Of a DNA stretch of 64,000 nt, positions 46,999 through 58,534 are shown piece after piece (the stretch's first letter is position 1; each line of letters begins with the position of its first letter). Location: positions 147,678,473 through 147,742,472 of the forward strand of contig NC_134399.1 of the NCBI RefSeq assembly GCF_050003625.1, read 5' to 3'. Origin of the DNA: Haematobia irritans (taxonomy: Eukaryota > Arthropoda > Insecta > Diptera > Muscidae). The notes beneath the pieces were generated by a model. It saw nothing but the letters and a program-made list of their open reading frames with translations, searched no databases and had not been told where the DNA came from. Made by a program: the position numbers and the translations under genes.

Positions 46999-47272
46999 CT
47001 ATTTTAAAGACGTTTTTTTACATGAAACATAGCACAATTTCTACTGGAAGTCGAGTCTTAATTTGGAAAATAAAGTTGTCTTTACCTCCTTTTTAAAGAA
47101 CTTTGATAGCATATGAGGAAAAAATGCTGAAAAAACGACAAATGAAAATTTGCTTCCTAGAAGCAAGTACACAAAACCTAAATTTAAAAGAGAATTGTGT
47201 CTTAAAAGTATCATTACTTGTATTCTCCGCTTCTTTGGCTCGGAACCGGCCATGTTTTTTTTTCAGTGTAGG
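46999..47272 (-). repeat. Family E MITE fragment
   Basis: Matches part of the copy at 60339 (TTTCTACTGGAAGTCGAG, CTTCCTAGAAGCAAGTACAC). It ends in TTTTTTTTTCAGTG followed by TA at the right. Confidence 0.8.
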
Positions 47273-48212
47273 TAAGTCTACAAATAAGTACGAATAGATA
47301 TGTACTTTTGCACGGTTCTTAGAGAGCCAGAATTTAAAAATTGGGGCTATATACAATAATGAACTTGATATGGACCAATTTTTGTGTGATCGGGGATCGA
47401 TTTATCTGAGGGCTATATATAACTATAGACCGATATGCACCTAGTTAGGTATGGTCGTTAACGGTCATATACTAGCACAGTGTACCAAATTTCAAATGAC
47501 TCGGATGCAATTTGCTCCTCCAAGAGGTTCCAAAATCAAATTATGGACTGATATGGACCAACACCTGCATGGTTATTAGAGACCATATACTAACACCACG
47601 TACTAAATTTCAATCTGATCGGATGAATTTTGCTTCTCTTAGAGGCTACGGGGATCGGTTTATACGGGGCTACACATAATTATGGGTCAATTTATACGGG
47701 GCTACACATAATTATGGGTCAATTTTTTGCATGGTTGTTAGAGACCACCCAGCAAAAAATGGAGCACTATTTCAGCAGCATTGTAAGGGAGAGAGGCAGT
47801 ACCAACTGCTTACAAAACAACCGAATCAGCGCTGATTTTTGTGGGCGATGTCCCGATTTATAGCAGCTTCAACATAGCGCTGATATAATTGCTCATTTCA
47901 ATAACAATATTGCTCAGAAGTGAGCAATATTGTTATTGGTATGAAGGAAAACAGCACTACCTTTCGCGCATCTATACTGCATGAATTGGTTGCATTAACG
48001 TAAACGAATGATCATAAACTTGTTTGATTACTCGTTTACGTTATTGCCGCCGATACATGCAGTGTGGATGCACTGCCTACTTTATTGTATACCAAAAAGC
48101 GCAACTAAATTTTACTGCTGAAATATTTTTTGCTGGGCATATACTAACTCCATGTACCAAATGTATCTTAGAGAATTCGCAAGCTAAATCTGGGGTCCAT
48201 TTATATGGGGGC
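47273..48212 (-). mobile_element. Family A fragment (A8) with a nested C2 element
   Basis: GTAAGTCTACAAATAAGTACG and several units (GGGGCTATATACAATAATG) match A6. Neither terminal hairpin is present. 47748-48137 interrupts a unit at GAGACCA-TATAC. Confidence 0.75.
47748..48137. mobile_element. C2 element: CCCAGCAAAAAAT ends and internal palindromes
   Basis: The ends CCCAGCAAAAAAT and ATTTTTTGCTGGG, then ATTTCAGCAG/CTGCTGAAAT (8 extra bases on the left arm), form the terminal inverted repeat. Flanking dinucleotides are CA on both sides (47746-47747, 48138-48139). Inside are a perfect palindrome CAATAACAATATTGCTCA / TGAGCAATATTGTTATTG around GAAG (47900-47939) and a second pair CGTAAACGAATGATCA / TGATTACTCGTTTACG (about 47999-48040). 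No open frame. Confidence 0.85.
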
Positions 48213-48548
48213 TAGGAAAAAACTTTAAATTTATTCGTCTTTTTAGCTTTTTTCATGTGCTATCTTCTACATTTTCAAATTCTTCTTACATTTTCAAATT
48301 CAGACTCGACTTCAAATAAAAAACGTATTTTTTACTATTTGATTAGTTTTAAAGATTTTTTCTGAATTATTAAAGTCAAGTTGATCATAGTCGAAAAAAA
48401 TTGTCATCTAAATATACCTATTTCTAAGTCCAATCACTTAACTGTAAGAACAACACGAATTCATTGAAAATTTTATCGATTTTGGATAAGCAAAAAAAAA
48501 ATCAGAGAAATTTGTCTCCTATACTAAGTAAAAATCGCAGTCGTATTA
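48213..48548 (+). repeat. Family E MITE fragment, left end lost
   Basis: TTCAAATTCAGACTCGACTTC, AATTATTAAAGTCAAGTTGATC and GATTTTGGATAAGCAAAAAA follow the order of the copy at 36783. It abuts another family E copy head-to-tail. Confidence 0.75.
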
Positions 48549-49220
48549 TACACTGAAAAAAAAGCATGCCCGTTTCCAAAGATTTGGTCTTTACTTTAAA
48601 AATGTTGGTATTGATTCCGAGCCAAAGCCGCGGAGTATGCAAGTAAGGATACTTTTAAGACACAAATCTCTTTTAAATTTGGGTTTTGTTTACTTGCTTC
48701 TAGGAAGTAAATTTTAATTCTTCGCTTTTTCAGCTTTGTTTCTTCATATGCTATCAAAGTCTTTTAAAAACGAGTTAACAACAACTTTATTTTCCAAATT
48801 AAGACTCGACTTCCAGTAAAAATTATGTTATGTTTCACGTAAAAAACGTCTTTAAAATAAAGTGTTGAAAAACATGTCCTATATTTGAACGATTTTTCCT
48901 GTGTAGTCAAGATGCAAAAAGGCAACAAATTTAAAGACAATTTCATTAAATTTAAAGAATTTTTCCGAATTATTGATGTCAAGTTGACCTTAGCCCAAAC
49001 ATTTTTTCTTTCATGTTATGATACCCATTTTTAAGTGAAATCACTTAATTATAAGGACAATACGACTTCATTGAAAAGTTTATCGACTTTTGGACAAGGA
49101 AAAAAACTTTATACTAGAGAAATGCGTCTTCTATGCTAAGCAAAATTTGCATTCGTATTTTAAAGACATGAAATCTTTAACCTCACGACAATATTTTTTA
49201 CAAAAATATTTTTTTCACTG
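48549..49220 (+). mobile_element. Family E MITE, complete
   Basis: Starts TA-CACTGAAAAAAAAGC and ends near TTTTTTTCACTG, with GAGCCAAAGCCGCGG and TTATCGACTTTTGGACAAGG inside. No coding capacity. Confidence 0.8.
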
Positions 49221-50035
49221 CTTGCAAATTTATAAATGTGTTATAAACTATTTTTATTAAAGTTATCTCTAAAACCAATAAATCAACTTATTTCATTTGT
49301 TTAATGAAATAATAATATGAGTAGTTATCATATTTCCTATGACCATAATGTAATGGAACATCTAACACAATATATTTTCTATAAAGCCTTATTTAATTTG
49401 AGTTCAATGGTGGTTCTTTTGTTTTTCATTTGATAAATGAGCTTTTTATGAACATAGCTTGGTGTCAGTTTTCCCCCTACAGTATACTAATATTTAAATG
49501 AGCTTAACATCAAAAATTTAAAAAAAAAGACATGTCGTTTCAGATGATGTTCATTTTCAGTTTCAAATTAAAATTCAGTTTTAGTTTAGATTTCAATTTT
49601 CTAGACAACCGACCGAGTCTGTCTGTCTGTATCTGTTGTTGCAATGCAATATAAATGGCATATCTCATAATGTGTAAGTCGCTTTCAAATGCTAACTATA
49701 TACATAAATTAGAAAAGAGAGGATCCTTGAAATTTTCATAATGGAAAAAAAAATTGAAAACCCCAACAGCGGCGGCGAATGAAGTGACAAAGATGAAGAA
49801 AATGCTATTAAATATTACTCACACATCATGTGGCATAAAGGCAAAATGAAATGCTTTGAATTACGGGTGCATTGCTAAGAAATTTTTCATTCAATTGGCC
49901 TAAGAAATTCTGCTGCTGCTAGAGAGGGAGAGAGTGTATGAGGTCTGTGCGAAACTAATTTGAGAAACCTTACGGGGTATTCTCATATAAAAATGAACTG
50001 AAATGAATTGTGACAAAATTTGAAAGGAAGAGGAC
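49221..50035. other. Unique stretch, nothing recognised
   Basis: No gene or repeat family recognised. Confidence 0.3.
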
Positions 50036-50200
50036 TAGAGCCATTGTGATGTTGTGGGTAACATGCCTGACTTGATTATAAAAGGTCCGGGGTTTATTCC
50101 AGTTTTGGGTATTCAACGGTGTTTTTCTCTTCTCAATCACACCGGTGTCATTTCGTAGTTTTTAAGGTTTTTCTGTTTTCTTGATATATCCTTGTTAGTT
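50036..50200 (+). repeat. Diverged tRNA-derived SINE head
   Basis: GTTGTGGGTAACATGCCTGAC and GGTCCGGGGTTTATTCC resemble weakened A and B boxes. The following TTCAACGGTG and CCGGTGTCATTTC keep the order of the S2/S4 body. It has no tail. Confidence 0.5.
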
Positions 50201-50708
50201 TAGGGTTCTACCTAACCTATATACTTACTTATCTAATTTATTTAGATCATTGTAACCAGTGTTGCCATTTTGGTTCTGTCGGATAAAAATTGGTCCAAAA
50301 TATTTAATTTTTTAATCTGGACCGATGGATGGACCAAAGACATTCACCAATTGGTCAATTTTTTCAATTTTTTTATGTTTATTTTTTCTTTTTTTTTTTG
50401 ATATTGCCAACTTGGGTGACCAACTGAAATTTCATAATTCTCATTATATTAACACATGTATTAAACGCTTCTTTTCATAGGATAAAACTCTTAAATTGTC
50501 GGTAGTTTTTATATGCTGGATGACTTTAACAATAGCCACTTGGGGTTCTTTCGGTCAAATATAAAGGAATCACATTATAAATCAAAAAGCTTTTGTAAGC
50601 TGTTAAACCAATATAATGAACTGACCTTGGAATAAATAAGTCAGAACTATCAGAAGAGCGCTTCAGAAATAATAGTAACCTGAAGTTGGTTGCATTACCA
50701 ATTAACCA
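50201..50708. other. Unassigned stretch
   Basis: No recognised gene. The minus-strand frame at 50526-50777 has no domain. Confidence 0.3.
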
Positions 50709-50842
50709 CCCACCAAACAATTTTGGAAGTAATTCTAAAGGCAAAACGTACAAGCACTTCAAAAAATGTACTTCCAAATATGTCCTCCCAAAGATGTTCT
50801 TTATTTTAACTACCCAGGAAGTTCTTTTAATTCAATTTTTTT

Positions 50843-52050
50843 ACCCTCCACCATAGGATGGGGGGTATATTAACTTTGTCATTCCGTTTGTAACACACCG
50901 AAATATTGCACTAAGACCCCATAAAATATATATATTCTGGGTCGTGGTGAAATTCTGAGTCGATGTAAGCATGTCCGTCCGTCCGTCCGTCCTTCTGTTG
51001 AAATCACGCTAACTTCCGAACGAAACAAGCTATCGACTTGAAACTTGGCACAAGTAGTTGTTTCTGATGTAGGTCGGATGGTATTGCAAATAGGCCATAT
51101 CGTACCACTTTTACGTATAGCCCCCATATAAACCGAGGCTCAGATTTGTCTTGCGGAGCCTCTTGGAGGAGCAAAATTCATCCGATCCGGTTAAAATTTG
51201 GTACATGGTGTTAGTATATAGTCTCTCACAACCATACAAGAATTGGTCCAAATCAGTCCATAATTATATACAGCCCCCATATAAATCGATCCCCAGATTT
51301 GGCTTGCGGAGCCTTTAAGAGAAACAAATTTCATCCAATCCGGCTGAAATTTGGTACATGGTGTTAGTATATGGTATCTAATGACCATGCACAAATTGGT
51401 CCGCATCGGTCTATAATTATATATAGACCGATAAACCGATCCCCAGATTTGAGCTCCGGAGCTCTTGGAGGAGCAAAATTTATCCGACCCGGTTGAAAGT
51501 TGGTACATTGCACTAGTATATTGCCGCTAAAGACCATGCCAAAATTGGTCCATATTGATTTATAGTTATATGTAGCCGATCCCCAAAAAAAATCTACCAA
51601 AATTTTATTTCTATACAAAATTGTGTCAAGATTTTATTTCCGTAGAAAAATTTGTGAAAATTTTATTTCTTTAGAAAATTTTGTCAAATTTTATTGCTAT
51701 AGAAAATTTTGTGAAAATTGTATTTCTATAGAAAATTTTGTGAAACTAAATTATTTACGTATTTAATCGACGTTTTTTGTGTAATATATACCCCGTATGG
51801 GGTATATATTAAGTTACTCCGAAAGTCGGTTATAAGTTACTCCGCAAGTCGGTTATAAGTTACTCCGAAAGTCGGAGTAACTTACAAGTGAGAACACGGT
51901 GTTAAGAAGTTTTACGCTACCTTGTCAAGTGTTACCGCAACCCAAGTAATTTGATTGTGGATGACAGTCTTTAGTAAAAGTTTCTATGCAATCCATGGTG
52001 GAAGGTACATAAGATTCGTTCTGGCCGAACTTACGGCCGTATATACTTGT
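50843..52050 (+). mobile_element. Family A element (copy A9)
   Basis: It runs from TTTACCCTCCACCATAGG through a GTCC run (50974-50995), three or four units and the minisatellite (51595-51745) to GGCCGAACTTACGGCCGTAT and ATACTTG at 52050. A block of three 23-bp repeats is present at 51811-51879. Confidence 0.86.
51811..51890. repeat. Three 23-bp tandem repeats ending in a palindrome
   Basis: AAGTTACTCCGAAAGTCGG plus TTAT occurs at 51811, 51834 and 51857. The last unit continues into AGTAACTT, making GTTACTCCGAAAGTCGGAGTAAC a hairpin. Other A copies lack it. Confidence 0.9.
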
Positions 52051-52073
52051 TTGTAACTAGCTCTTTTCATATT

Positions 52074-52611
52074 TGTATACCCACCACCATAGAATGGTGA
52101 TGGGGTTATAATAAGTTTGTCATTCCGTGTGTAACACATCGAAATATCGATTTCCGACTATATAAAGTATATATATAAATTTTTGATCAGGGAGAAATTC
52201 TAAGACAATATAAGCATGTCCGTCTGTCTGTCTGTTGTAATCACGCTACAGCCTCCAATAATGGCGCTATCGTCCTGAAATTTGGCACAGATTCGTTTTT
52301 TGTTTACAGACAGATCAAGTTCGAAGATGGGCTATATCGCTGCAAGTTTTGATATAGTCCCCATATAAACCGACCTCCCGATTTGGGGTTTTGGGCTTCT
52401 AGAAACCGTAGTTTTTATCCAATTTGCTTGAAATTGGGAATCTAGAGGCATTTTAGGACCACAAAGAGGTGTGCCAAAAATAGTGAGTATCGGTCCATGT
52501 TTTGCTATCGCCCCCAAATAGACCGATCTCCTGATTTTACTTCTTGGACTTCTAGAGTCCCAATTTGTTATCCAATTTGATTTAAAAAATTAAAAATCTA
52601 GAGGTACTTGA
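52074..52611 (+). mobile_element. Family D DINE-1-like element, 5' portion
   Basis: It has the hairpin ATACCCACCACCATAGAATGG and the core CTATATAAAGTATATATATA..TTGATCAGGGAGAAATTCTAAGAC. ATATAAGCATGTCCGTCTG and two units with GATATAGTCCCCATATAAACCGACC follow. The ATATAAAGTATATATAT-TTGATCAG stretch is especially close to my recollection of Drosophila DINE-1. Confidence 0.75.
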
Positions 52612-52769
52612 GGATTAGTAAAATGGTACAAGTTATTTAAATTTTGTAGAAAAAAAAAATGTAGCAAAATTGGGAATTTTTAAAAATATTTGAGGTCAAG
52701 CGTTTCAGACAAGTGTTAAAAATCATTTAAAAAAATTTTTAAAACTTTTTATTTATCAAAATAAATAAA

Positions 52770-52829
52770 TTGGTTAAGCTACACTTGTAGTTTAGTCAAT
52801 GCATGGTTTTAAGCTGAAATCAAAAACAA
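52770..52829 (+). repeat. 60-bp sequence shared with 37463-37522
   Basis: It lies inside the right part of a C1 MITE copy. The C1 copy at 16292 has no such sequence at the matching place, so it looks like an insertion. Confidence 0.75.
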
Positions 52830-52983
52830 TAAAATATCACTAAATGTTTTATTCACATCCAAAACAATGAATTTGGTTCACACCTTAAGAAGTGATGCAT
52901 ATTCAGTGTGCAACGGCTGGTGGACATCCGTCCTATGACAAGCCCGTGTTAAATTCATTTTGGCGTCGCTTTTTTTGCTGGGC

Positions 52984-53740
52984 AATTTCGATTCATGAAT
53001 CAAATGTGGGACCAAAACAACACTACATCAAATTCTGTTCCCTCAAGAAGTAAACTCGGAAGATCGGTGTTCATATCTTTTTATGGGTCTGAAATACCTC
53101 TAAGTCGAAAGTTGAAGCCGACCATCGAAAGTCGGAGTCGTCTTTCTGTAATCTTCAAATTCGGCTAATAGACTTTTGATATATTTGATCTATATATTTG
53201 AAAATGTACTCAAATCGGCTTTTGATAACAACGTTTCATTACAATCATATTAATCCTTTGGGTTTTACTTAATTTTTGTGTAACAAATTTTCTTAGAAAT
53301 CGGGTCCAATGCATTTTGATCTGAATTTGGAAAAATTTTGGTCCGAGTTTGAAAAAATGTTGGTCGAGAATAAAATTCCCTTGTCTTGGACTTTCTCTCT
53401 CAGTCTCTTTTCATTGAATACTTTCAATATCTTCATTAAATATTAAAATTATTTTTCTTATAACAAATCACTGCTTAAATTAGTATCAATAACATTTTTT
53501 TTCCAACATATCAGGGAAAAAACAAAAATTATAAAAAAAAAATCAATAAAAAGGAAATTATTTCAGCGAAAACTTTTAATTCGAAAGCAAACAAATTAAT
53601 TTAGGAATTTTCACCTTTTGTTGTTTATATACCTCTTGGCATCAGCCACGAATGAAGGTAACACCGTAAATTCACAGTATGGCAGACTGAGTGTGCTAAT
53701 CACCAAAGAACATAAACAAACCAACAAACGCCCCAGTCCT
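52984..53740. other. Unassigned stretch with a DINE-like scrap
   Basis: 53040-53110 (AGATCGGTGTTCATATC, TTATGGGTCTGAAATACC) loosely resembles the 5' part of a family B element. Otherwise nothing recognised. Confidence 0.3.
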
Positions 53741-53741
53741 C

Positions 53742-53777
<36 letters not shown>

Positions 53778-54330
53778 AAAACAACTTTGGTCTTTAAATT
53801 CGTTATGTCAAAGCATAAAATATCAACAACAACAGCCAGTGGAAAATAAACAGAAATTTATTTTTTATATTTATCAAATAAATTGAACCTAAAATTTACA
53901 CAGCCAAACATTTATACAGATACACCTACTAACACAGAGCCACAGAGACATACAAACACATCAACAACCGCAAGATATTGTTTAACAATGTGTGTACTTT
54001 ATACACACTCTCGCACACACACACACACACTCTGCCGAAGAAACCCAAAGATCTGCCACCAAGCAATCAACAGAGACCACTACCCAACAACCACCTATCA
54101 CACAAAATATCCTTGGACTTTAAAGAAGAATTCGAGAACTGCTCACCTTACACTTGAGTTATTTTACCAAAACTTAAGTAAATACATCTTGGCTACGACC
54201 AACGCTGAAGGATAAACAACAATAACATCTGAAACGGAGAACCGACGATGACAGCAGCAGCACCAACAACACAACCACCGCCAGCATTTGCCGCAACAGG
54301 GTGACACACCATTCACTTAAACAGCCTCCG
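53741..54330 (+). other. Candidate 5' exon / leader of a host gene
   Basis: Unlike its surroundings this stretch is A/C-rich, with (CA)n at 53746-53775 and 54013-54030 and CAACAACAACAG motifs, as in long fly 5' leaders. An ATG at 54248 opens 18 codons (MTAAAPTTQPPPAFAATG) before TGA. A possible splice donor GG-GTGACA at about 54300 would cut just before that stop. The longer frame at 53883-54215 is mostly His/Thr-rich repeat translation. Promoter, acceptor and downstream exons are not visible, so this is a suggestion only. Confidence 0.25.
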
Positions 54331-54537
54331 GAAATTTAGTTACGATACTTAACACATTGCCTGTATTAAAGAACATACAAACAGGATATGAATCAATTAT
54401 ATTGCGTGTATTTATTTATTCGAGTCATATATGCGAGGGGATGTGATTGAAAAAAAAAATGGTTTGGTTTAACACCATTTAAGAATTTTACAATGTTAAG
54501 TGGATGGAATTTTCTTATATATTAGCTGATATAATCG
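54331..54537. other. AT-rich spacer
   Basis: Nothing recognised. Confidence 0.3.
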
Positions 54538-56553
54538 TAACAAGTATATACGGCCGGAAGTTCGGCCAGGACGAATCTTATGTACCCTCCACTATGGTTT
54601 GCGTAGAAACTTCTACTAAAGACGGTCATCCACAATTAAATTACTTGGGTTGCGGCCGATGGCAAGGCATCTTAAAACTTCTTTACATCATCTTCTTAAT
54701 TCTAAGATAGTCCATGTGGGATATATAGTAGACAAAAGAAAATGTCGATTAAATACGCATATATTCAGTTCTTGACCGGTATATATAGGCAAGAAATAAT
54801 TACGAACCGATATGAACTTCTGTGCCAGAATTGAAATATCCCCATATTTCATATCACTTTATATGGGGTCTGTATACAATTATGAACACAAGTCTACAAA
54901 AAATGGCAGATTTTTTACTGTTTGGTACATTGGCAGAATTCTTGATGTTTTGGAAGATTTTGTAAAATATTCCTCTCCAACTGAAATGCTTCATAAATTT
55001 TCTACAGAAATAACATTTTGACAAAATTTTCTACAGAAATTAAATTCTGACAAAATTTTCTACAGAAACTAAATTCTGACAAAATTTTCTATAGAAATAA
55101 TTTTTGACAAAATTTTTTATAGAAATCATATTTTGACAAAATTTTCGATAGAAATAAAATGTTGACAAAATTTTCTATAGAAATATAAAATTCTGACAAA
55201 ATTTTCTATGGCAATAAAATTTTGGTAGATTATTTTTGGGTCGAGTGGCAATCGTGATTTTTCTGTAATTGGGGATCGGTTTATTTGGGGACTACACCCT
55301 AAAAAAAAACGCTTCTGTAACATATACCCCAAACATATTTTGCCTCAAGCATATATATTTTCACGATTGGTCCAAACAAAATATTGTTTGTATTGTTCGA
55401 ACATATTATGTTTCACCTTACGGCATACACTGGTAGAAAAAAAATTAATGACATTTTCATTTTGTGGATATATTTTTAATGCGCCAATTGGTTACTTCCA
55501 TTATTTTACTATTTTACTTTTTACTCTCAAGGTCTCTCTTTCTAAACACATATATGTTTATAGGCTATTTCTAAATTAATATATGTTTGTATCTAAGCAT
55601 ATTATATTTACAAACATTTTATGTCCCAAACATAATATGTTCTAACATATTAACATATATATCCCAAAAATGTTATGCTAGTTTATGAACATTATATGCT
55701 TGCACTTAAAAATATTATGTTAAAAAATTTGAGTTCCAAACATATAATTTTTACACCCAAACGTATGAAAAACAGTCTTTTTCATCTGTGTGTTATCGTT
55801 GTTATCGTTCATACACTAGCGAAATTTACTAAATTTCAACCGGACCGGATGAAATTTGCTCCTTCAAGAGACTCCGGAGGTCAAATCTGGGGATCGGTTT
55901 ATATGGGGGCTATGTATAATTATGAAGCGATATGGACCAATTTTTGCATGGTTGTTAGAGACCATATACTAACACCACGTACTAAGTTCCCACCGGATCG
56001 AATGACATTGGGGATCGGTTTATTTGGAGACTATATATATTATACGGACCAATTTTGGCATGGTTGTTATCGGTCATACAATAGCGAAATTTACTAAATT
56101 TCAACCGGACAGGATGATCTGGGGATCGGTTTATATGGGGGCTATATATAATTATGACCGATATGGACCAAATTTGGCATGCTTATTATTGACCGTATAC
56201 CAACACCATGTACCAAATTTCAGCCGGATCGGAAAAAATTTGCTTCTCTTTGAGGCTCCGCAAGCCAAATCTTGGGTTCGGTTTATATGGGGGCTATACC
56301 TAAAAATGAACCGATATGACCCATTTGCAATACCATTCGACCTACATCAATTACACCTACTTGTGCCAAGTTTGAAGTCGATAGCTTGTTTCTTTCGGAA
56401 GTTCGCGTGATTTCAACAGACGGACGGACGGACATGCTTGGATCGACTCAGAATTTCACCACGACCCAGAATATATACTTTATTGGGTCTTAGAGCAATA
56501 TTTCAAACGGAATGACAAAGTTAATATACCCCCATCTTATGGTGGAGGATATA
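54538..56553 (-). mobile_element. Family A element (copy A10) with nested family F
   Basis: TATATACGGCCGGAAGTTCG at the left, minisatellite 55005-55215, a family F insertion 55294-55795, then units (55890, 56130, 56285), a GTCC run (56420-56434) and the hairpin CATCTTATGGTGGAGGATAT at 56531-56550. Confidence 0.84.
55294..55795 (-). mobile_element. Family F repeat nested in family A
   Basis: Reverse-orientation copy of 26540-27121, from CACCCTAAAAAAAAACGCTT to TCATCTGTGTG, inserted in a family A unit. No coding capacity. Confidence 0.8.
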
Positions 56554-56902
56554 AAATGGCATTATATTATACACCGACAAAAATTAAATTATGTCCTTTT
56601 GTACTTTTTACCTGCATTTCACCAAATTGCATCCTCTCATAGAAGAGAGGATGCAATAGAAAAGCAGGGAAGAAAATTATTGGCTCCAAATCATGGGCAT
56701 TTTAACCATGCACTTGTTCATTCTTACTATTTTGGGAATAGTATGAACATTTTATCTTGCATTACTTTATATTAAATTTATGTGTATGGTCATTGAATTT
56801 GATTTGTGAGACATACTTAAAAAAAAGTAAGATTTCATAAAATTTTTTCTTTTTCTGTGTAACATATATGGTGGCGGATATGTAAGGCAATAAAGTAAAG
56901 CT
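56554..56902. other. Unique stretch with a perfect 13-bp hairpin
   Basis: ATTGCATCCTCTC, a 6-nt loop, then GAGAGGATGCAAT lies at about 56626-56657. No gene recognised. The arms are too short for a typical miRNA precursor. Confidence 0.5.
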
Positions 56903-58285
56903 TTTTATACCCTTCACCACTACTGTGGTACAGGGTATAATAAGTTTGTGCAGTTGTATGTAACGCCAAGAAGGAAAAGTCTGAGACCCATCGTTTAGTA
57001 TACCGATCGTCTTAGAATTAAATTCTGAGTCGATTTAGCGATGTCCCTCTGTCTGTCTGTCTGTCTGTCCGTCTGTCTGTCTGTCTGTCTGTCTGTTGAT
57101 GTATTTTTGTGTGCAAAGTACAGCTCGCAGTTTTAGCCCGATTGTCCTAAAATTTGGTATGGGGTCTTGTTTCGGCTCAAAGACGATCCCTATTGATTTT
57201 GGAAAAAATCGGTTCAGATTTAGATATAGCTGCCATATATATTTTTCACCGATCTGGTCATAATTGGCGTGTATATCAACCGATCTTCCTCCAATTCCGA
57301 ACATCCCAATATTTTATGAGTCTCGAACAACTTGCAGAATATCATCCAAATCGGTTCAGATTTAGATATAGCTCCCATATATAGCTTTCGCCCGATTTAC
57401 ACTCCTTTGTCCACAGAGGCCAATTTTTTGCTCCGATTTAGTTGAAATTTTGCACAGGGAGTGGAATTAGCATTATAGCTATGCGTGTCAAATTTGGTGG
57501 AAATCGGTTCAGATTTAGATATAGCTCCCATATATAGCTTTCGCCCGATTTACGCTCATATGACCACAGAGGCCAATCTTTTACTCCACTAATTGAAATT
57601 TTGCACAGGGAGTAGAATGAGCATTGTAGCTATGCGTGCCAAATTTGGTTGAAATCGGTTCAGATTTAGATATAGCTCCCATATATAGCTTTCGCCCGAT
57701 TTACACTCATATGACCACAGAGGCTAATTTTTTGCTCCGATTTAGTTGAAATTTTGCACAGGGAGTAGAATTAGCATTTTTGCTATGCGTGCCAAATTTG
57801 GTTGAAATCGGTTCAGATTTATATATAGCTCCCATATATATGTTTTTCTGATTTCGACAAAAATGGTCAAAATACCAACATTTTCCTTGTAAAATCGCCA
57901 CTGCTTAGTCGAATAGTTGAAAAAATGACTCTAATTTTCTTAAACTTCTAATACATACATATCGAGCGATAAATCATAAATAAACTTTTGCGAAGTTTCC
58001 TTAAGATTGCTTCAGATTTAAATGTTTCCCATATTTTTTTTACTAACATTGTGTTCCACCCTAGTCCATTAGCCGACTTAAATTTTGAGTCTATTGATTT
58101 TGTAAAAGTCTATCAAATTATGTTCAAATCGAGTGATATTTAAATGTATGTATTTGGGACAAACCTTTATATATAGCACCCAACACATTTGACAGATGTG
58201 ATATGGTATCGAAAATTTAGATCTATAAAGTGGTGCAGGGTATAATATAGTCGGCCCCGCCCGACTTTAGACTTTCCTTACTTGT
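56903..58285 (+). mobile_element. Family B element, complete (copy B11)
   Basis: 5' hairpin ATACCCTTCACCAC/GTGGTACAGGGTAT, module GAGTCGATTTAGCGATGTCC with GTCT run (57045-57096), five ~150-bp units (57230-57840), inverted GTGGTGCAGGGTAT, hairpin AGTCGGCCCCGCCCGACT and the end TTTCCTTACTTG. It is nearly identical in layout to B7. No coding capacity. Confidence 0.92.
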
Positions 58286-58290
58286 TTCTT

Positions 58291-58534
58291 ACTAACATTG
58301 TGTTCCACCCAAGTGCATTAGCCGACTTAAATTTTGAGTCTATAGATTTTGTAGAAGTCTATCTAATTCGGTCCAGATCGAGTGATATTTAAATGTATGT
58401 ATTTGGGACAAACCTTTATATATAGCCCCCAACACATTTGACGGATGCGATATGGTATCGAAAATTTAGATCTACAAAGTGGTGCAGGGTATAATATAGT
58501 CGGCCCCGCCCGACTTTAGACTTTCCTTACTTGT
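58291..58534 (+). repeat. Extra family B 3' end in tandem with copy B11
   Basis: From ACTAACATTGTGTTCCACCC to TTTCCTTACTTG this repeats 58042-58285 almost exactly. Only CTTGTTTCTT-like spacer lies between the two ends. Confidence 0.92.

Larger units (their letters stand above)
50709..52983 (+). mobile_element. C1 MITE split by two DINE-1-like elements
   Basis: 50709-50842 matches the left part of the C1 copy at 16292 (TTTTGGAAGT, GATGTTCTTTATTTTAAC, ACCCAGGAAGTTCTTTTAAT). 52612-52983 matches its right part (AAATGGTACAA, GACAAGCCCGTGTTAAATTC, GCTTTTTTTGCTGGG). The 1.77 kb between consists of copy A9 and family D. Confidence 0.8.

Noticed and set aside
56626..56657. A microRNA precursor
   Set aside because: The perfect stem is only 13 bp with weak extension, too short for a typical precursor.
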